Shown here: piece by piece, positions 7,823 through 14,286 of the stretch
Layout: each line of letters starts with the position of its first letter
How positions within the stretch are numbered: position 1 is the stretch's first letter
Assembly (NCBI GenBank): GCA_050699055.1
Contig: JBOHCT010000106.1
Span: 1-14,368 of the forward strand
DNA: 14,368 nt
From: JBOHCT01 sp050699055
GTDB lineage: Bacteria > Actinomycetota > Actinomycetes > Streptosporangiales > JBOHCT01
Direction: 5' to 3'
Notes under the pieces: generated by a model
Databases searched by the model: none
The model's input: the letters and a program-made list of their open reading frames with translations, nothing else
Told to the model about the DNA's origin: nothing
Translations under genes and position numbers: made by a program

Positions 7823-8640
7823 GCCCCGTTTTCGGACACGGAAGGCTTCGGCTGTACCTCCTCAAGCTGCTCGACGAGAGCCCGCGGCATGGATACGAGG
7901 TCATCCGCCTGCTCGAGGACCGGTTCATGGGGGTTTACGCGCCCTCCGCGGGGACGATCTACCCGCGTCTCGCGCGGCTGGAGGAGGAAGGGCTCGTCAC
8001 ACACGACGCGGAAGGCAGCAGGAAGATCTACCGGCTCACCGATGCCGGCCGTGCGGAGCTGGAGCGCCGCGGCGATGAGCTCGATGAGCTCGAGCAGGAG
8101 ATCGCGGGCTCGCTGCGCGACCTCGCCGACGAGGTGAAGGAGGATGTCCGCGACTCCGTACGGACGCTGCGCGAGGAGCTGAAGCAGGCGGCCGACGACA
8201 TCCGCGACCAGGCCAGAAAGGAAGGCGGCCAGGCGTGGGGCGAATACCACCGGGCCTTCGAGGAGAGCCGTCGGGCCTGGCAGGAGACCCACCAGGCGTG
8301 GCAGGAGACCCAGCGTGCCTGGCGCGGGGCGAATTGGTCGAGCCGCCGCGCCCAGCGCGAGCTCGAGCGCACCCTGCAGCGCTTCTCCCATGACGCGCGT
8401 CACGCCGTTCGCGGGGAGTGGATCGACGACCAGACCGTACGCGAGGTACGCCTGCTCCTCGATGAGACGCTGCACCGGCTGCGCATCGAGATCCTGAGCG
8501 CGGCACGGCAGCGGCGCGGATCGCCAGCTCCCGGCCAGGGCCGGTCGGACCCGTGGGGGGCCTCTACGGACACCCCGGACGCACCGTCGCGGCCCGAGCC
8601 CCCCGAGCCGCCGACCCCGCCGCAGAGGCCAGAGGGATAG
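7819..8640 (+). CDS. PadR family transcriptional regulator with extended coiled-coil tail
   Basis: This 273-residue protein starts at GTG inside the stop of the DUF4097 gene, after an AGGGAAGGAG ribosome-binding site. Residues 7-85 are a PadR winged-helix domain (LRLYLLKLLDESPRHGYEVI, then SAGTIYPRLARLEEEGLV and the wing GSRKIYRLTDAGR). Typical PadR proteins are 110-190 residues; this one adds a long charged helical region (~85-200), a further helix (~200-235) and a Pro-rich end. Within the helical part, residues 138-172 are five tandem heptads of the form [RQ]-A-[WF]. In the family the winged helix binds a palindrome and the C-terminal helices dimerise. Operon position and the palindrome upstream of the DUF4097 gene suggest autoregulation. 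The effector is unknown. Confidence 0.9.
   Translation: MSPVFGHGRLRLYLLKLLDESPRHGYEVIRLLEDRFMGVYAPSAGTIYPRLARLEEEGLVTHDAEGSRKIYRLTDAGRAELERRGDELDELEQEIAGSLRDLADEVKEDVRDSVRTLREELKQAADDIRDQARKEGGQAWGEYHRAFEESRRAWQETHQAWQETQRAWRGANWSSRRAQRELERTLQRFSHDARHAVRGEWIDDQTVREVRLLLDETLHRLRIEILSAARQRRGSPAPGQGRSDPWGASTDTPDAPSRPEPPEPPTPPQRPEG
8230..8334 (+). repeat. Five aromatic heptads within the PadR protein
   Basis: Codons 138-172 encode QAWGEYH, RAFEESR, RAWQETH, QAWQETQ and RAWRGAN in direct succession. Each has Ala at position 2 and Trp or Phe at position 3, and four have Glu at position 5. The seven-residue register predicts a helix with one aromatic stripe, suitable for coiled-coil packing or ligand binding. 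Confidence 0.85.
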
Positions 8641-8644
8641 GACT

Positions 8645-8660
8645 GCTGGGCTCGCCCAGC
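8645..8660. terminator. Short hairpin between convergent padR and oxidoreductase genes
   Basis: GCTGGG (8645-8650) and CCCAGC (8655-8660) form a perfect 6-bp stem around CTCG. It lies in the 58-base gap between two convergent stops and could serve both strands. There is no T-tract, so the terminator call is tentative. Confidence 0.4.
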
Positions 8661-8684
8661 TGCCCGGCTCCCTGATCCAGCGGC
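8651..8684 (+). repeat. 34-base repeat, copy 1 (inverted relative to 14307-14340)
   Basis: These bases match the reverse complement of 14307-14340 at 32 of 34 positions. The copy fills most of the gap between the padR and oxidoreductase stops. Read on the plus strand in the same frame as the other copy it gives LAQLPGSLIQR. Weaker similarity continues for about 15 bases on the right. Confidence 0.85.
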
Positions 8685-8698
8685 TATCGTCGCGACCT

Positions 8699-9661
8699 CT
8701 ACACCGTGAAGACGATCTTGCCGAAGACGTCACCGTGTGCCATGGCGGCGAAGCCCTCACGGGCATCCGTGAGCGGCATCGTGGCGTGGACCACCGGACG
8801 CACGCCGGTGACATCGAGGAAGGTCAGCAGCCGGGACAGCTCCTCGCGCGTGCCCATCGTCGAGCCCATGACCGACAGCTGGAGGAAAAAGACCCGGTTG
8901 AGTGCGGCGGGGGGGTTAGGGCCGCTCGTGGCCCCGGCGACCACTACCCGACCGCCGGGCTTCAGGCACTTGAGGGAATGGGTCCAGGTGGCCTCCCCGA
9001 CCGTCTCCATGACGACGTCGACCCGATCCGGCAGCCTCGCGCCCGTCGGGAAGGCGTCGTCGGCCCCCAACTCGCGGGCACGCTGCCGCTTGGCCTCCTC
9101 ACGGCTGGTCACCCACATCCGGTAGCCCGCGGCCCGGCCCAGCATGACGAGCGCCGTCGCCACGCCCCCGCCCGCGCCCTGGACGAGCACTGTCGCGCCG
9201 GGCGCCGCCCCCGCCTGGGTGAACAGCATGCGATACGCGGTGAGCCAGGCGGTAGGCAGGCACGCGGCCTCCTCGAAGGTGAGCGAGGATGGTTTCGGCA
9301 GCAGGTTGCGCCGCGGTACGGCCACCCGCTCGGCGAACGTCCCGTCGTACACCTCGGACAGCAGCGAACGCCGCGGATCCTTGGTCTCGTCGCCGATCGA
9401 GGGGTCGGCGACGATCGCATGGACGACAACCTCGTTGCCCTCCTCGTCGACGCCCGCGGCGTCGCACCCGAGGATCATGGGCAGCTGGTCCTCGGTGATG
9501 CCGACCCCGCGGAGCGTCCACAGGTCGTGATGGTTGAGCGAGGTGGCCTTCACCGCGACCGTCGTCCAGGCGTCGGGTGCCTCCGGTTCCGGGCGCTCGC
9601 CCGCCTCGAGGCCGGCGAGAGGTTGTTCTGCGTCGAAGCGCGTTGCGGTGACCGCGTACAT
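8699..9661 (-). CDS. Zinc-independent MDR-family oxidoreductase (quinone oxidoreductase-like)
   Basis: This 320-residue protein belongs to the medium-chain dehydrogenase/reductase family. The GroES-like N-terminal half includes KATSLNHHDLWTLRGVG (38-54) and PMILGCDAAGVD (61-72). The Rossmann half has the nucleotide motif VQGAGGGVATALV (160-172) and a GADDAF strand. The catalytic zinc Cys/His set and the structural four-cysteine loop of alcohol dehydrogenases are absent, so an NADPH-dependent quinone or enone reductase is more likely than a true alcohol dehydrogenase; the substrate is unknown. The start is the ATG at 9661 (MYAVTATRFD), preceded by AGGG nine bases upstream. The frame stays open 46 codons further up but that extension does not resemble the family. 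It follows the malic enzyme remnant on the same strand after 121 bases. Confidence 0.85.
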   Translation of the reverse strand: MYAVTATRFDAEQPLAGLEAGERPEPEAPDAWTTVAVKATSLNHHDLWTLRGVGITEDQLPMILGCDAAGVDEEGNEVVVHAIVADPSIGDETKDPRRSLLSEVYDGTFAERVAVPRRNLLPKPSSLTFEEAACLPTAWLTAYRMLFTQAGAAPGATVLVQGAGGGVATALVMLGRAAGYRMWVTSREEAKRQRARELGADDAFPTGARLPDRVDVVMETVGEATWTHSLKCLKPGGRVVVAGATSGPNPPAALNRVFFLQLSVMGSTMGTREELSRLLTFLDVTGVRPVVHATMPLTDAREGFAAMAHGDVFGKIVFTV

Positions 9662-9782
9662 GCCACCGACCCTAGCGGCTCCCGCCGCCGGTCCGACCAT
9701 GGTCCGCGCTTGTGGCGAGAAAGCGCAAAGTACTGCGCGTCTGGACCACAGGAGCGGATCTCGAGAGGCTCGGCCACTTAGC

Positions 9783-10978
9783 TCAGATCCGGGCGACACC
9801 CTCGCGGCGGGCCGCGCCCGCGACGGCGCGCGCCACGGCCGGCGTGACCCTTTCGTCGAACGCGCTCGGGATCACGTAGTCGTCCGTGACATCGTCGCCG
9901 ACCACACCGGCGAGCGCGTCGGCCGCGGCCACCTTCATGCCTTCGGTGATCTCGCGAGCGCGGACGTCGAGGGCGCCGCGGAAGACACCGGGGAAGGCGA
10001 GCACGTTGTTGATCTGGTTGGGGTAGTCGCTGCGGCCGGTGGCGACGATCCGCGCGTGACGCCGGGCGATGTCCGGGTGGACCTCCGGGTCGGGGTTGGC
10101 GAGCCCGAAGATGATCGCGTCGTCGGCCATCGCGGCGACCGCGTCCTCGGGGATCTGTCCTCCGGAGACGCCGACGAGGACGTCGGCGCCGCGCAGGGCC
10201 GCACCGATCTCGCCGGTGTGTCCCGCGGAGTTGGTCTCCCGCGCGAGCGTGAGCTTCACGCCCGTGAGGCCGTCGCGGCCGGCGTGGAGCAGGCCACGGC
10301 TGTCGGCGACAGCGACGTCTCGTACGCCCGCGTTGCGCAGGATGCGTGTCACGGCGACCCCGGCGGCACCCGCCCCGGAGACGACGACACGCATGCCTGC
10401 GAGTGAGCGCCCGGTGAGCCGGGCGGCGTTCTCCAGCGCCGCGAGCACCACAATCGCCGTGCCGTGCTGGTCGTCGTGGAAGACCGGGATGTCAAGCCTG
10501 GCCTTCAGCAGCCGCTCGATCTCGAAGCACCGCGGGGCGGCGATGTCCTCGAGGTTCACTCCGCCGAACCCGGGCGCCAGCCGCGCGACGGTCTCGACCA
10601 GGTCGCCGACATCGGTGCAGTCGAGGCAGAGCGGCACGGCCTCCACGTCCGCGAACTCCTTGAACAGCACGGCCTTGCCCTCCATGACCGGCAGCGCCGC
10701 CGAGGCCCGATGTCGCCCAAGCCGAGGACCGCGGTGCCGTCGGTGACGATCGCGACCACCGACGATTTCCACGTGTAGTCGTGGACGAGTTCGGGTGTCC
10801 CCGCGATGGCGCGGCAGACGCGCGCGACGCCCGGCGTGTACGCGAGGGCGAGGTCCGCGGGGTCGCGCACGGGGACCGTGGAACGAACCTCGAGCTTTCC
10901 GCCGCGGTGGAGAGCGAAGGCGGGATCGAGCTGATCAAAGGGTTGGGACAGATGCTGTTCAAGAGGCTCGGCGGCCAC
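9783..10978 (-). pseudogene. NAD(P)-dependent malic enzyme, interrupted by a -1 frameshift
   Basis: Malic enzyme (malate to pyruvate plus CO2, anaplerotic metabolism) is recognisable along the whole locus but in two frames. The 5' part, from GTG 10978 with a GGGGGT ribosome-binding site, encodes FALHRGGKLEV, the catalytic-tyrosine segment YTPGVARVC and TDGTAVLGLGDIGP. At about 10703-10704 the frame is lost, and the family sequence resumes one frame over as AALPVMEGKAVLFKEFADVE with the catalytic lysine region, FHDDQHGTAIVVLAALEN, the cofactor motif VSGAGAAGVA and GRSDYPNQINN, ending at 9783. Restoring one base gives about 398 residues, normal for the short bacterial form without an ACT domain. 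No other lesion is seen. A true recent mutation and a sequencing or assembly error look the same here. Confidence 0.85.
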
Positions 10979-11174
10979 ACTGACCCCCAGGGGAAGGAGA
11001 GGGAATGGGACGACGGGTGTCTCGGCGCCTCGCGGAAACGCGGCCGGTCGGGCGCGGCGACAGCGCTTGCTCGGGGCTTGCTCAGGGCCTTTACCCGGGC
11101 CTCATCGCCTGGGCCTTCTCAGGACCTCATTCGGGGGTCGCCCACTCCATAAGTGTGCCACACCCGCGTCCTGC
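10979..11174. other. Intergenic region between sodX and malic enzyme genes
   Basis: These 196 bases separate the sodX stop from the malic enzyme start on the minus strand. They contain an imperfect 11-base tandem repeat GCTTGCTC(G/A)GG (11065-11075 and 11076-11086) and several GGGCCT/GGCCTC motifs. No credible gene or clear promoter was found. Confidence 0.5.
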
Positions 11175-11501
11175 CTATCGGGGACGAGGGATACGGCGAC
11201 CACGACGCGGGCGGATCCGCCACACCACTCGGCCCACCACGAGCTTATCGGGAACCGCCCCGAAGACCCTGCTGTCGTCGCTGTGGCCGGGGTTATCGCC
11301 TTCCAGCCACCAGCCGCGGCGCTCTCGGCGTACGACGCGCTTGGTGACGAGGAGCCCAGGCCTGTCGGGTCGATGCACCACGACGATGTCGCGCGGACGG
11401 GGCGGCCGCGACGCACGCCTGATGACGAGGATGTCGCCGGGACGCAGGGCCGGCCACATGGACAGCCCTTCGGCTCTGGCGACCAGGAAAGGCAGGCGCA
11501 C
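11175..11501 (-). CDS. sodX: Nickel-type superoxide dismutase maturation protease (S26-like)
   Basis: A 108-residue protein of the signal-peptidase S24/S26 fold. The serine box is GLSMWPALRPGD with Ser14 as likely nucleophile, the lysine box is LLVTKRVV with Lys54 as general base, and GDN (68-70) plus DSR (76-78) complete the conserved set. Unlike exported-protein signal peptidases it lacks an N-terminal membrane anchor. Such short proteases sit next to sodN and are thought to remove its leader so that the mature protein begins with the nickel-binding histidine. Here it is divergent from sodN, with 159 bases between starts. The GTG at 11501 has AAGG eight bases upstream. The reading frame extends farther up, but that portion is antisense to sodN and not family-like. 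Confidence 0.85.
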   Translation of the reverse strand: MRLPFLVARAEGLSMWPALRPGDILVIRRASRPPRPRDIVVVHRPDRPGLLVTKRVVRRERRGWWLEGDNPGHSDDSRVFGAVPDKLVVGRVVWRIRPRRGRRIPRPR

Positions 11502-11587
11502 GCCCGCGACCTTAGCCCGACCAAGCCAACACCTGCCTCCCCCAGCCGGTCGGAAGGGGCGAGGATGGACTCCTCCCTTGGCGCCCA

Positions 11588-11629
11588 CCTCGCTCGTTCG
11601 GTGCGAGGCGGTCAGGGGTAAGGTCCCCT
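11588..11629 (+). promoter_or_regulatory. sodN upstream region: two hairpins and a possible -10 box
   Basis: CCTCGC (11588-11593) and GCGAGG (11603-11608) form an inverted repeat with a 9-base centre. AGGGG (11614-11618) and CCCCT (11625-11629) form a second one around TAAGGT. TAAGGT (11619-11624) fits an actinobacterial -10 (TANNNT), and TTCGGT 16 bases upstream would be a weak -35. These elements are in the sodX-sodN divergent gap. Binding by a nickel-responsive regulator (Nur in Streptomyces) is possible, but I cannot recognise a Nur box. Confidence 0.35.
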
Positions 11630-11660
11630 TGGGATGCATCCGAGAGAGGAAAGGGCTCCG

Positions 11661-12071
11661 ATGCAGCTGTTCACACGTTTCCGCACGCCGAAGACCACCG
11701 TCTACGCCCACTGTGACCTGCCCTGCGGGGTGTACAACCCCGCTCAGGCGCGGATCGAGGCGGAGTCCGTCAAGGCGATCATGGAGAAGTACCAGCAGAA
11801 CGACGACCCCGTCTTCCGCGCCCGCGCGCTCAAGATCAAGGAAGAGCGTACCGAGCTCGCCAAGGAGCACCTGTGGGTGCTGTGGACGGACTACTTCAAG
11901 CCCAACCACCTCGAGAAATACCCCCAGCTCCACCAGATGTTCTGGGACGCGACGAAGCTCGCGGGCGCGGCCGGCGCGAAAGGATCGGTCGAGCCCGCGA
12001 AGGGCCAGGAGCTCCTCGACAAGATCGACGAAATCGCGAACATCTTCTGGGAGACCAAGAAGGCCGCGTAG
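11661..12071 (+). CDS. sodN: Nickel superoxide dismutase precursor
   Basis: A 136-residue precursor converting superoxide to hydrogen peroxide and oxygen in the cytoplasm. A 16-residue leader (MQLFTRFRTPKTTVYA) precedes HCDLPCGVY, the nickel hook: after processing, His1, Cys2 and Cys6 bind Ni. The mature chain would be 120 residues, close to the 117 of Streptomyces enzymes, and the four-helix-bundle landmarks follow (PAQARIEAESVKAI, NDDPVFRARALKIKEER, LWTDYFKPNHLEKYPQLHQ, IFWETKKA at the end). The residue after Tyr9 is Asn where streptomycete enzymes usually have Asp. The ATG at 11661 has AAGGG six bases upstream; an in-frame ATG at 11634 would lengthen the leader beyond the family norm. sodX is divergently adjacent. 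Confidence 0.96.
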   Translation: MQLFTRFRTPKTTVYAHCDLPCGVYNPAQARIEAESVKAIMEKYQQNDDPVFRARALKIKEERTELAKEHLWVLWTDYFKPNHLEKYPQLHQMFWDATKLAGAAGAKGSVEPAKGQELLDKIDEIANIFWETKKAA

Positions 12072-12089
12072 GGCGACGCCGCGTAGCGG

Positions 12090-12129
12090 ATCGAGGGGCC
12101 GGCCCCGCCTCAGGGTGCGGCCCCTCGAT
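12090..12129 (+). terminator. Strong terminator after sodN
   Basis: ATCGAGGGGCC (12090-12100) pairs perfectly with GGCCCCTCGAT (12119-12129), an 11-bp stem with an 18-base loop, beginning 18 bases after the sodN stop and followed by a short TT. A further small palindrome, GCCCCTGGGGGC, lies at 12132-12143. Confidence 0.85.
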
Positions 12130-12200
12130 TTGCCCCTGGGGGCAGACACCGGCCCCGTGATGTCAGCCGGGACCTCCGGCGCAGGCGCCCGGTGGCTGCG

Positions 12201-12206
12201 TACGCT
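12201..12206 (+). promoter_or_regulatory. Possible -10 box for a leaderless GNAT transcript
   Basis: TACGCT fits TANNNT and ends seven bases before the GTG at 12214, so transcription could begin at or next to the start codon. No good ribosome-binding site precedes that GTG, which supports a leaderless message. No convincing -35 is visible. Confidence 0.35.
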
Positions 12207-12213
12207 GGCTGAC

Positions 12214-12696
12214 GTGATCAGACCGGCCCGACCGGAGGACGTCCCCGAGATCCTCGCGATGATCCGTGAGCTCGCGACGTACGAACGCGCGCCCGAGCAG
12301 GTCGAGGCGACCGAGGAGGCGCTGCACGCGGCGCTGTTCGGACCCGAGCCCGCGGTGTTCTGCCACCTGGCCGAGCATGACGGCGCGGGGGTCGCGGGCT
12401 TCGCCCTGTGGTTCCTCAACTTCTCGACCTGGCTCGGCTCGCACGGCGTCCACCTCGAGGACCTGTTCGTACGTCCGACGTACCGCCGCCACGGGTACGC
12501 GACCGCTCTGCTGCGTACGCTCGCGGCGATCGCGGTCGCGGGGGGATACGGTCGCCTCGAGTGGGCGGTGCTGGACTGGAACACCGACGCCCACGGGTTC
12601 TACCGCGCCATCGGAGCGGCTCCTATGGACGAGTGGACCACCTGGCGCGCGACCGGGGACGCTCTTCGTCGGCTCGCCGATGAACCCCACCGCTGA
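12214..12696 (+). CDS. GNAT family N-acetyltransferase
   Basis: A 160-residue acetyltransferase. It opens with the typical strand VIRPARPEDVPEILAMI, has an acidic helix (YERAPEQVEATEE), the core ALWFLNFSTWLGSHGVHLED, the acetyl-CoA pyrophosphate loop RRHGYA (residues 91-96), and the final LEWAVLDWNTDAHGFYRAIGA with Tyr130 at the usual general-acid position. It resembles the spermidine/diamine acetyltransferase-like branch (FLNFSTW, LDWN), but substrate assignment is not safe. The GTG at 12214 gives the usual family length; the longer in-frame start at ATG 12160 would add 18 non-conserved residues. It follows the sodN terminator and so is probably transcribed on its own. Confidence 0.88.
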   Translation: MIRPARPEDVPEILAMIRELATYERAPEQVEATEEALHAALFGPEPAVFCHLAEHDGAGVAGFALWFLNFSTWLGSHGVHLEDLFVRPTYRRHGYATALLRTLAAIAVAGGYGRLEWAVLDWNTDAHGFYRAIGAAPMDEWTTWRATGDALRRLADEPHR

Positions 12697-12925
12697 GCGG
12701 AAGCCTGTGCACGCCAGATGCCTCCGCCCGCTCGTCGCCGCGGTCGCGGTCCTCCTCGGTGCGGTCGCCTGTGGGTCAGGTGACGCCGGGACGCACCGGT
12801 CCGACGGGCAGCGGACACGTACCGTCCATCACGCGATGGGTACGGCAGAGGTGCCGCTGCACCCGCAGCGCCGGCGGCGCTCACTGACGGACGCGGGCGA
12901 CACGGACCGCGGTACGTACCCGTAG
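12680..12925 (+). pseudogene. Truncated siderophore-binding lipoprotein (FecB-like) remnant
   Basis: From ATG 12680 (or GTG 12707) the frame encodes a lipoprotein signal peptide: basic start, hydrophobic LVAAVAVLLGAVA and lipobox Cys followed by GSGDAG. Next comes TRTVHHAMGTAEVPLHPQR, which matches the mature N-terminus of actinobacterial Fe3+-siderophore ABC substrate-binding proteins. In intact proteins this is followed at once by a VVVLDTGELD-like strand and about 270 more residues. Here it runs into RRRRSLTDAGDTDRGTYP and a stop, giving 81 residues. No later part of the protein or transporter partner is present. It overlaps the GNAT stop by 17 bases. I read it as a decayed 5' fragment; a short expressed lipopeptide is possible but less likely. 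Confidence 0.7.
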
Positions 12926-12952
12926 TACGGTCGAGCAGCCCTCGCGAGGCGG

Positions 12953-12958
12953 TAGCGT
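12953..12958 (+). promoter_or_regulatory. Possible -10 box upstream of the anti-sigma/sigma operon
   Basis: TAGCGT fits TANNNT and has GTCGAG (12930-12935) 17 bases upstream as a weak -35. The 10-bp palindrome CCTCGCGAGG (12940-12949) lies between them and could be an operator. No clear SigF/SigB-type promoter (GTTT/GGGTA) was found here. Confidence 0.3.
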
Positions 12959-12996
12959 TCAAGGAGGATCCCGCGACGCACGTTTCGGAGGAGCCA

Positions 12997-13422
12997 TTGA
13001 TCGAAGAGACCGCCGCGACCCAGGTGGGCGTCTCCGGCGTGCGTGACGCGGTGACCGTGCGCCTGCCGGCGTCCAGTGTGTACCTCTCGGTGCTGCGGAC
13101 CACCACGGCGGGGTTGGCGGCACGGCTCGACTTCACCTTGGACGAGATCGAGGACCTGCGGATCGCGGTCGACGAGGCCTGCTCGATGCTGCTGGGTCAA
13201 GCCGCGCCGGACAGCCAGCTGGAGTGCGGGTTCGAGCTCCTCGCCGACGCGATGCGGGTGTGCGTCACCGTGCCGACCGCCGATGGACGCGAGCCGGCCC
13301 ACGACACATTCGCCTGGACTGTCCTGAACGCCCTCGCCGGCAGCGTCGACTCCGGGGTGGACGACGACGGCCGGGTGTCACTCGTCCTCTACAAGCGAAG
13401 AGACACGGTGGGATCTCGGTGA
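12997..13422 (+). CDS. Anti-sigma factor, RsbW/UsfX-like (GHKL fold)
   Basis: A 141-residue protein starting at TTG with GGAGG five bases upstream. It has the layout of the actinobacterial SigF anti-sigma factors: VTVRLPASSVYLSVLRTTTAGLAARL, then the N-box helix IEDLRIAVDEACSMLL (~51-66), and a C-terminal half with FAWTVLNALAGSV and a final beta strand VSLVLYKRR. In RsbW kinases the N-box has an Mg/ATP-binding Asn after DEAC; here that position is not Asn, as in mycobacterial UsfX, so kinase activity toward an anti-anti-sigma may be weak or absent. It overlaps the sigma gene by GTGA, fixing the stoichiometric partner. No RsbV-type antagonist gene is in the window. Confidence 0.85.
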   Translation: MIEETAATQVGVSGVRDAVTVRLPASSVYLSVLRTTTAGLAARLDFTLDEIEDLRIAVDEACSMLLGQAAPDSQLECGFELLADAMRVCVTVPTADGREPAHDTFAWTVLNALAGSVDSGVDDDGRVSLVLYKRRDTVGSR

Positions 13423-14228
13423 CAGAGAAGACCACCCTCGGAGGTACCGCCACCGGCCACGGCACGACCGCTCCCGATCGTGCCCGGGCGCGCGAGTACT
13501 TCGACTCGCTGAAGCGTCTACCCGAAGGCGACCCCGAGCGGAAACACGTACGCGACGAGCTCATTCAGCTCCACCTCCCGCTCGTCGAGTACCTCGCTCG
13601 CAGGTTCCGCAACCGCGGCGAGTCCCTGGACGACCTTGTACAGGTGGCGACGATCGGCTTGATCAAGTCGATCGACAGGTTCGACCTCGACCGCGGCGTG
13701 GAGTTCTCGACATACGCGACGCCGACGATCGTGGGGGAGATCAAGCGGCACTTCCGCGACAAGGGCTGGGCCATCCGGGTCCCCCGGCGTCTGCAGGAGC
13801 TGAAGCTCTCGCTGACCAAGGCGATCGGCGACCTGTCGCAGCGGCAGGGACGTGCGCCGACGGTGAGCGAGCTCGCCGCCTACCTCGAGATGAGCGAGGA
13901 GGAGGTCCTCGAGGGCCTCGAGTCCGCGAACGCGTACTCGACGGTGTCGCTCGACGCCCCCGACAGCGGCGACGACGACGCGCCCGCCGTCGCTGACACG
14001 CTGGGGATCGCCGACGAGGCGCTGGAGGGAGTCGAGTACCGCGAGTCCCTGAAGCCGCTGCTCGATCGGCTGCCGGGCCGCGAGAAGCGGATCCTGCTGC
14101 TCCGGTTTTTCGGGAACATGACCCAGTCGCAGATCGCGAGCGAGCTCGGCATCTCGCAGATGCATGTGTCGCGGCTGCTCGCCCGTACCCTCCGTCAGCT
14201 CCGGGAGGGGCTCACCAGGGAGGAGTGA
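13419..14228 (+). CDS. sigF: RNA polymerase sigma factor, SigF/SigB family
   Basis: A 269-residue group 3 sigma factor translated from a GTG that overlaps the anti-sigma stop. Region 2 (~50-118) includes HLPLVEYLARRFRNRGESLD, the core-binding DLVQVATIGLIKSIDRFD and the promoter-melting STYATPTIVGEIKRHFRDKGW. Region 3 (~120-195) has VPRRLQELKLSL and the acidic SLDAPDSGDDD segment. Region 4 (~210-265) has LPGREKRILLLRFFGNMTQSQIASELGISQMHVSRLLARTL in two runs, the helix-turn-helix reading -35 elements. The family directs general-stress, sporulation or stationary-phase genes and is held inactive by the RsbW-like partner encoded just upstream. Several SigF/SigB paralogues are usual in actinomycetes, so the exact symbol is by family only. 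Confidence 0.9.
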   Translation: MTEKTTLGGTATGHGTTAPDRARAREYFDSLKRLPEGDPERKHVRDELIQLHLPLVEYLARRFRNRGESLDDLVQVATIGLIKSIDRFDLDRGVEFSTYATPTIVGEIKRHFRDKGWAIRVPRRLQELKLSLTKAIGDLSQRQGRAPTVSELAAYLEMSEEEVLEGLESANAYSTVSLDAPDSGDDDAPAVADTLGIADEALEGVEYRESLKPLLDRLPGREKRILLLRFFGNMTQSQIASELGISQMHVSRLLARTLRQLREGLTREE

Positions 14229-14229
14229 C

Positions 14230-14267
14230 ACCCTGCCTGGTTCGCCGTGGCGTAATGTGCGCAGGGT
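14230..14267. terminator. Hairpin downstream of the sigma factor gene
   Basis: ACCCTGC (14230-14236) pairs with GCAGGGT (14261-14267). Inside the 24-base loop CGCC (14243-14246) pairs with GGCG (14249-14252). It begins two bases after the stop and may also terminate the opposing gene that ends at 14287. Confidence 0.65.
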
Positions 14268-14286
14268 AACCCCGAGGATGCCGCCG

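Noticed and set aside
9774..9790. tRNA-like CTTAGCTCAG string
   Set aside because: Only the D-arm-like string is present; there is no acceptor stem, anticodon arm or T-loop around it.
9662..9799. 46-residue N-terminal extension of the MDR oxidoreductase
   Set aside because: The extension has no similarity to the GroES-like start; MYAVTATRFD at 9661 is a typical beginning.
10681..10740. Programmed ribosomal frameshift in malic enzyme
   Set aside because: No slippery heptamer or downstream stimulator is evident, and frameshifting is not known for this family. Mutation or sequencing error is simpler.
11502..12584. N-terminal extension of sodX to a much larger protein
   Set aside because: The added sequence is antisense to sodN and the GNAT gene and lacks S26 features. 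The GTG at 11501 gives the normal family length.
11005..12696. One long plus-strand frame of 563 codons
   Set aside because: Only its last 160 codons are a real gene (GNAT). The earlier part is antisense to sodX and out of frame with sodN.
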